A stretch of DNA of 20,763 nucleotides, from positions 1 to 20,763 of the forward strand of contig UQAW01000070.1 in the NCBI GenBank assembly GCA_900539175.1, given 5' to 3'. Within the stretch, counting starts at the first letter, position 1; each line of letters opens with the position of its first letter. Below, piece after piece: positions 16,774 to 20,763 of the stretch. A model generated the notes under the pieces. It was not told the origin of the DNA and did not search any database. It saw nothing but the letters and a program-made list of their open reading frames with translations. The translations under genes were made by a program, and so were the position numbers. Source of the DNA: an uncultured Lachnospiraceae bacterium. Its GTDB lineage: Bacteria; Bacillota; Clostridia; Lachnospirales; Lachnospiraceae.

Positions 16774-19398
16774 ATGAAACAATTGCCGAAAAAAGTATTC
16801 GTTGCATTTAAAACACATTTTGATATCGGTTTTACGGATTTGGCCAAAAATGTTACGGACTGGTACAGTAAAGGCATGATTCAAGGTGCATTGGATGTTT
16901 GCCGCAGCAGTGAGGATGAGACGGAGGGCAGACGGTATACCTGGACGGTTCCGGCATGGTGTATGGATAAAACGATAAAAGGGATTGCAGATGCAAACAT
17001 AAAAGAGGAGACGGAACATTTTCTGCGCAGCGGACAGCTTGTATGGCATGCACTTCCCTTTACTACGCATACGGAGGCCTGCGGAGCCGAAGATTTTTCC
17101 AGAGGGCTGCTGATCGGCAGACGTCTGGAAAAGGAGTACGGTCGTGAAGTACACGCGGCAAAGATGACGGATGTACCGGGACATACCTGGATTCTTCCTT
17201 CGATCCTGCATAAGGCAGGGGTGACATTTTTGCATCTTGGCTGCAATGACTGTTCCACATCTCCGGATCTGCCGCGTCTGTTCTGGTGGGAAGGACCGGA
17301 TGGCGGCCGGGTTTTGACTTATTATTCGAAGGGCGGCTATGGTTCCAGTCTGCTTCCGCCGGATGACTGGGAGTATCCCTACTGGCTTGCCATGATTCAC
17401 ACCGGAGATAATCAGGGGGCACAGAACGCAAAGTTCCTTCAGGAACTTTTTGAAGAGGCCGAAAGAGACTTGCCCGGTGTTCCGGTTCAGATCGGAACCC
17501 TGCAGGACTTTGGTGATGCCATGCTTGAAGCCGGCATCGAGTTTCCTGTGATCCGCGGAGATATGTCCGATACCTGGATTCGCGGCGTAGGTTCCACACC
17601 TCAGGGAGTTTCACTTATGCGCAAGCTGCAAAGTTCGCTGCCGAATCGGGAAGCAGCGGTAAACTTACAGCGTTTGATGCAGCTTCCTGTTGCGGATACG
17701 AAAAGCATGGAAGAGAATGCTTATGAAAAATTATTGTTATTTGGAGAACATACCTGGAGTATTGATACCAAGGTTTCTATTCTTCCCCCAAGAGCACACG
17801 GGGAGCCATGGGGGGGCTTCCGCTTTTGGGGCTCCGGAAATTTGAATAGGGAGCTGTTTGAGGAACTTTGTAAGACAGATCCGGATTATCTGAAATTGCA
17901 GGAATCCTGGGAAGAACAACTGGATTACCTGCGAAGCGCGAAAACGTCCGTATTGGGGTTGGAAGAAGTTTCATGCGCTCAGATACCGTCCGGGGAAGGA
18001 TTTACCGTATTTGGAAGTCTGGGAGTTCCTTGTGTCTGCCCGGTGGAGATCGGGCATCTGCTCCCCAAAGAAAAAACTTATACCTGCGTTCTTGACGAAG
18101 AGAACAACAGATATCCTGTCTATGAACTTGCAGACGGTACTCTGGCAGCGGATTTGCCGCTTCCGGCTCTTGGAAGTGCAGAATTTACTTTTGCAGAGGA
18201 AGCATTTTCCAAACAGACGATCGGACGGATGGAGGGGCAGAGGGCAATTCTGGAAAATGAAAATCTGCGTCTTTGTCTGGACAGCAAGAGCGGGATGCTG
18301 ACCTCTTTTTATGATAAACAAAATGACAAGGAATGGGTGGATACGGATGCAGCCAGTGGTTTTGGTGAATACCGGTATGACATCTATTCCGGTGAGGAAT
18401 TACTGCAGTATCTGAAGGATTATGCCTATGATCTGCGTGACTGGGGAGTCAATGATCTGGGAAAAGCAGGTTATCCCAGAACACAGCCTCATCTCACCTT
18501 TAGACCTGAGATGACAGACGTGCATCTCGAAAATACAACGTCTGCAGGTGTTCTGATCTGGAAGATGCAGAACAAGGAAAGTGCAGAGCTCTATGGGGAT
18601 GGGGAAGAACTGGAATTTGTATTGTCCCTGGGCGCAGATGCCACCTTCGCAGATTTCTCAGTAAAGATACACAAAAAGCATCCTACTCCGCTTTTGGAGA
18701 GCGGATATCTTGCCTTTCCGCTTGCTGCCGGCAACCCTGAGTTCCGCCTGAATAAGCTGGGCTGTGTATTGAATCCGGAAGAAGATATTCTGCCGGATTG
18801 CAACAGGGATTTATACTGTGTGGAAAGCTGGATGGCAGTGGAAGACGGAAACTGCGGTTTTGCGGTGATGCCAAAGGATATGCCGCTTCTGTCATTTGGG
18901 GAGCCGGGCGTTCTGAAGTTCCAACCGAATCCGGGCAAGCAGAAACCGGTCGTTATGATGCAGTTATTTAACAATACCTGGGGAACCAATTTCCCGCAGT
19001 GGAGTCAGGGAGAGATGGCATTTTCTTATCGCCTGATGCCATATGCAGGCGAATGGAATCAGGCAGGTGTATGGCAGAAGGCACAGGCTTACCGCTCACA
19101 GCCTTTTGCAGCAAAAGGAAAAGGGAAGATCGAAGATCTTCTTCCGGAAGGTCTGCCGGATATGCTGCTTTCGGCATGGAAACGTTCCGAAGATCAGTCC
19201 GGATGGATTTTGCGGGTTCATGATATCAGCGGCGTCAGCCAGACAAAACGCATCAAGTTAAGTCCAAAGATCGGACAGGTATGGAACTGCAGACTCACGG
19301 AAGAAAAGCAGGAGCCATGCGTACTGCAGGAGCAGGCGCTTGCATTTGAAAGCAAGCCTTTTGAAATACATACATTTTTTATAGAAGGAAAGAAATAG
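16774..19398 (+). CDS. GH38-like alpha-mannosidase relative (DUF5054-type)
   Basis: An 874-residue cytoplasmic protein (no signal peptide) related to family 38 alpha-mannosidases, probably of the DUF5054 group. Seen: His15-x-Asp17 at the first strand, Asp133 in Thr-Asp-Val-Pro-Gly-His-Thr-Trp (GH38 nucleophile position), and His326 in Gly-Glu-His-Thr-Trp. These match in order and roughly in spacing the zinc set of Golgi mannosidase II (His90, Asp92, Asp204, His471 as I recall). A helical middle (~280-420) and a large beta-sandwich C-terminal half (~430-874) fit the GH38 plan. An in-frame TTG at 16759 lies upstream, but the ATG at 16774 has GGAG at 16761-16764 with correct spacing and is preferred. 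It should release alpha-linked, probably mannose-configured, sugars from imported oligosaccharides for the isomerase two genes upstream. Family relation is fairly sure; linkage and substrate are not. Confidence 0.8.
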   Translation: MKQLPKKVFVAFKTHFDIGFTDLAKNVTDWYSKGMIQGALDVCRSSEDETEGRRYTWTVPAWCMDKTIKGIADANIKEETEHFLRSGQLVWHALPFTTHTEACGAEDFSRGLLIGRRLEKEYGREVHAAKMTDVPGHTWILPSILHKAGVTFLHLGCNDCSTSPDLPRLFWWEGPDGGRVLTYYSKGGYGSSLLPPDDWEYPYWLAMIHTGDNQGAQNAKFLQELFEEAERDLPGVPVQIGTLQDFGDAMLEAGIEFPVIRGDMSDTWIRGVGSTPQGVSLMRKLQSSLPNREAAVNLQRLMQLPVADTKSMEENAYEKLLLFGEHTWSIDTKVSILPPRAHGEPWGGFRFWGSGNLNRELFEELCKTDPDYLKLQESWEEQLDYLRSAKTSVLGLEEVSCAQIPSGEGFTVFGSLGVPCVCPVEIGHLLPKEKTYTCVLDEENNRYPVYELADGTLAADLPLPALGSAEFTFAEEAFSKQTIGRMEGQRAILENENLRLCLDSKSGMLTSFYDKQNDKEWVDTDAASGFGEYRYDIYSGEELLQYLKDYAYDLRDWGVNDLGKAGYPRTQPHLTFRPEMTDVHLENTTSAGVLIWKMQNKESAELYGDGEELEFVLSLGADATFADFSVKIHKKHPTPLLESGYLAFPLAAGNPEFRLNKLGCVLNPEEDILPDCNRDLYCVESWMAVEDGNCGFAVMPKDMPLLSFGEPGVLKFQPNPGKQKPVVMMQLFNNTWGTNFPQWSQGEMAFSYRLMPYAGEWNQAGVWQKAQAYRSQPFAAKGKGKIEDLLPEGLPDMLLSAWKRSEDQSGWILRVHDISGVSQTKRIKLSPKIGQVWNCRLTEEKQEPCVLQEQALAFESKPFEIHTFFIEGKK

Positions 19399-19404
19399 AC
19401 AGAT

Positions 19405-19468
19405 CCGGTACATCATTCCCAAATTAACAAGACTGTTCTGTCCGGTTGATTACGGAATGATGTACTGG
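19405..19468 (+). repeat. Long inverted repeat (15-bp arms) between GH38-like gene and URO-D gene 4
   Basis: Arms 19405-19419 and 19454-19468 pair over 15 bp with a single G-T wobble and enclose 34 bases. It begins six bases after the GH38-like stop codon. There is no T-run after the right arm, so it is not a standard rho-independent terminator. It may stop or slow RNA polymerase, protect the upstream mRNA end, or bind a regulator. The 96-base gap to the next Shine-Dalgarno-bearing gene holds no clear promoter. Confidence 0.7.
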
Positions 19469-19521
19469 CTTCTGAGAAAAACAATTGCAGATATTTGTGG
19501 GGAATAGCAGGGGGATTTGCT

Positions 19522-20661
19522 ATGAGCAGAAGAGATGATGTGAAGCGGGTACTGGACGGTAAAAAGCCGGAGTATGTACCGTGGTTTGGAGATCTGGATT
19601 ACTGGCTGAGTTACTTGAAAGCAGAGAGGATGATACCGGATGCGTATGCGGCGATGGGCAGAGGAAATCTGTCCGGGGGCTTAACGGATGACGGCCTGCA
19701 GAAGCTGCATAAGGATTTAGAGGTAGGATTTTATCTGCAGGCTTATTTCCCCTTTAAGACGATTTATCATAATGTGGAAGAGGAAGTGCTGGAGAATGAA
19801 AGGGAAAGAATCATCCGGTATAAGACACCTTATGGTAATTTGCAGGAAGTCTGGAAATATGTAGACAGTACCTACAGCTTTGCACCCGTTGAGTTTATGA
19901 TCAAAGATGCGGGCGATCTGAAAGCATTCCGATACCTGTATGAGAATGTGGAGTATGTGCCGGATTATGAACTGGCTGAGAAGAGGCTGCAGTCAGTGGG
20001 GGATAACGGTATTGTATTGGCTTATACACCAAAATCGCCGATGATGGAACTGGTTGCGCTCAAAGCCGGATTGGAGACGGTGGTGCTCGAACTTATGAAT
20101 GAGGAACCGGAAGAATTCGAGGAGCTGTTGGAATGTATGGAAGAAAAGCATACGACAGCAACGAAGATTGCAATCGATTCACCCGCAGAATGTATCTTTG
20201 TACCGGACAATCTCAGCAGCGAGATGGTTGGGGGAAATCTCTATGATACCTATATCCAGAAAGTGCATGAGGACTGGACCGGGCTGATCAAAAAGGCAGG
20301 AAAAAAGTCCATGGTACATCTGGATGGTACGCTAAATCCGCTTCTGCATAAGCTCTCCTGCGCCGGGTTTGATGTTATTGAAGCGGTAACGCCATCACCG
20401 GTAGGAGATATTGAACTTGAGGATCTGCGTAAACATGTTCTGGAGAATACAATTATCTGGGGTGGTATTCCAAGTGGTTTCTTTGATGAAAGTTATTCAG
20501 AGGAAGAGTTTGAAGCATGGGTGTGTAGAGCACTGAAGATAATGAGAAAGGATCACCGCTTTGTATTGGGAGTGGGAGATCAGGTTGTGCCGAATACAAC
20601 AGTTACAAGGGTAAAAAAAGTGGCAGAACTAGTGAAAAAATATGGTAAATTTGAAGGCTAG
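19522..20661 (+). CDS. URO-D superfamily protein 4 (divergent, HLD metal motif)
   Basis: A 379-residue cytoplasmic protein, the longest and most divergent of the four URO-D paralogues. Seen: Asp229-Asn230 where the others have Asp-Asp; His266-Leu-Asp268-Gly in place of His-x-Cys; and Gly-Asp353 near the position of the last MtaA Cys. The N-terminal 'KKPEYVPWFGDLDYW' segment resembles that of COG0407 relatives. An in-frame TTG at 19495 is rejected in favour of ATG 19522, which has a purine-rich AGGGGG at 19509-19514 seven bases away. It is separated from the GH38-like gene by a long inverted repeat, so it may be expressed at a different level. No Cys is seen at either metal position, so thiolate-zinc chemistry is unlikely and the reaction is open. 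Confidence 0.8.
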   Translation: MSRRDDVKRVLDGKKPEYVPWFGDLDYWLSYLKAERMIPDAYAAMGRGNLSGGLTDDGLQKLHKDLEVGFYLQAYFPFKTIYHNVEEEVLENERERIIRYKTPYGNLQEVWKYVDSTYSFAPVEFMIKDAGDLKAFRYLYENVEYVPDYELAEKRLQSVGDNGIVLAYTPKSPMMELVALKAGLETVVLELMNEEPEEFEELLECMEEKHTTATKIAIDSPAECIFVPDNLSSEMVGGNLYDTYIQKVHEDWTGLIKKAGKKSMVHLDGTLNPLLHKLSCAGFDVIEAVTPSPVGDIELEDLRKHVLENTIIWGGIPSGFFDESYSEEEFEAWVCRALKIMRKDHRFVLGVGDQVVPNTTVTRVKKVAELVKKYGKFEG

Positions 20662-20711
20662 GAGGAAAAAACAGGTTGAATCCGATGATTGAACAGTTAA
20701 GTTTGGAATAG
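20660..20711 (+). pseudogene. Possible remnant of a lost downstream gene start
   Basis: A good Shine-Dalgarno AGGAGG (20660-20665) overlaps the URO-D 4 stop codon, but only short frames follow: TTG at 20676 (11 codons) or ATG at 20685 (8 codons), both ending at TAG 20709-20711. It may mark a truncated next gene of the operon, or a chance A/G-rich run. From there to the window end (20763) I see only A/T-rich sequence and no gene. Confidence 0.2.
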
Positions 20712-20763
20712 TGGTAGAATATAAATAGTACAAAATAAACATGACCATTTTCAATAAATATTA

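Noticed and set aside
16731..16811. 26-codon frame between URO-D gene 3 and the GH38-like gene
   Set aside because: Its purine-rich stretch is directly against the ATG, too close for a ribosome site, and it runs into the GH38-like gene in another frame with no recognisable features.
16744..17400. Long antisense open frame opposite the GH38-like gene (218 codons), and similar ones at 9308-9946, 10407-11015 and 13941-14444
   Set aside because: Each lies wholly or almost wholly opposite a well-supported + strand gene. Their translations show no family-like motifs, and I take them as shadows of the coding strand.
9242..20661. The URO-D genes as ordinary hemE (heme biosynthesis)
   Set aside because: There are four divergent copies, no other tetrapyrrole genes, sugar-gene neighbours, and a metal-site motif region of the methyltransferase-like branch. 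HemE annotation would be a name carried over from the superfamily.
1..20763. CRISPR arrays, tRNA/rRNA genes, insertion sequences, CcpA cre sites
   Set aside because: No regularly spaced repeats, cloverleaf-type sequences, transposase-like proteins or convincing cre palindromes in the intergenic regions were found by eye.

Overview
The window looks like part of the chromosome of an anaerobic, low-to-moderate G+C Gram-positive bacterium of the Clostridia, most like a gut Lachnospiraceae. This is inference from gene types: a very large S-layer-anchored glycosidase with F5/8 type C and bacterial Ig-like modules, a CUT1 sugar ABC transporter without its own ATPase, a YesM/YesN two-component pair, and strong AGGAGG-type ribosome binding sites. 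Every gene lies on the + strand. There are no rRNA or tRNA genes, IS elements, phage genes or CRISPR arrays.

Layout. (1) 1-4656: the 3' part of a giant extracellular glycosidase, cut by the window start. It has the end of a clan GH-A-like catalytic barrel, then cadherin-like, F5/8C and Ig-like modules and three SLH repeats. (2) 4830-5813: a CE7-type acetyl (xylan) esterase just after a hairpin terminator. (3) 5944-10258: a transport operon with a sugar-binding lipoprotein, an attenuating hairpin, two permeases and the first of four URO-D (uroporphyrinogen decarboxylase superfamily) proteins. (4) 10374-13693: a YesM-like sensor kinase and a YesN/AraC-type response regulator, from their own sigma-A-like promoter to a perfect 21-bp terminator. 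(5) 13965-19398: a catabolic operon of URO-D protein 2, a D-lyxose/D-mannose isomerase, URO-D protein 3 (the first three joined by ATGA overlaps) and a GH38-like alpha-mannosidase relative. (6) A long inverted repeat, then URO-D protein 4 (19522-20661) and about 100 bp without a convincing gene.

How it may work together: glycan is attacked at the cell surface, acetyl groups are removed, oligosaccharides enter through the CUT1 transporter, and the cytoplasmic GH38-like enzyme and isomerase release and convert a mannose/lyxose-configured sugar. The sensor/regulator pair in the middle probably controls the flanking operons. The four URO-D proteins are the unexplained part. They are not plausible heme enzymes; their relatives of known function outside heme synthesis are corrinoid methyltransferases (MtaA, MtbA, CmuA). 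Each has a different residue set at the metal site. My leading but unproven hypothesis is a sugar-locus demethylation (or related C1/C-O transfer) module acting on O-methylated or otherwise modified sugars. No corrinoid protein, corrinoid activase or tetrahydrofolate methyltransferase is encoded here, so any partners must lie elsewhere.
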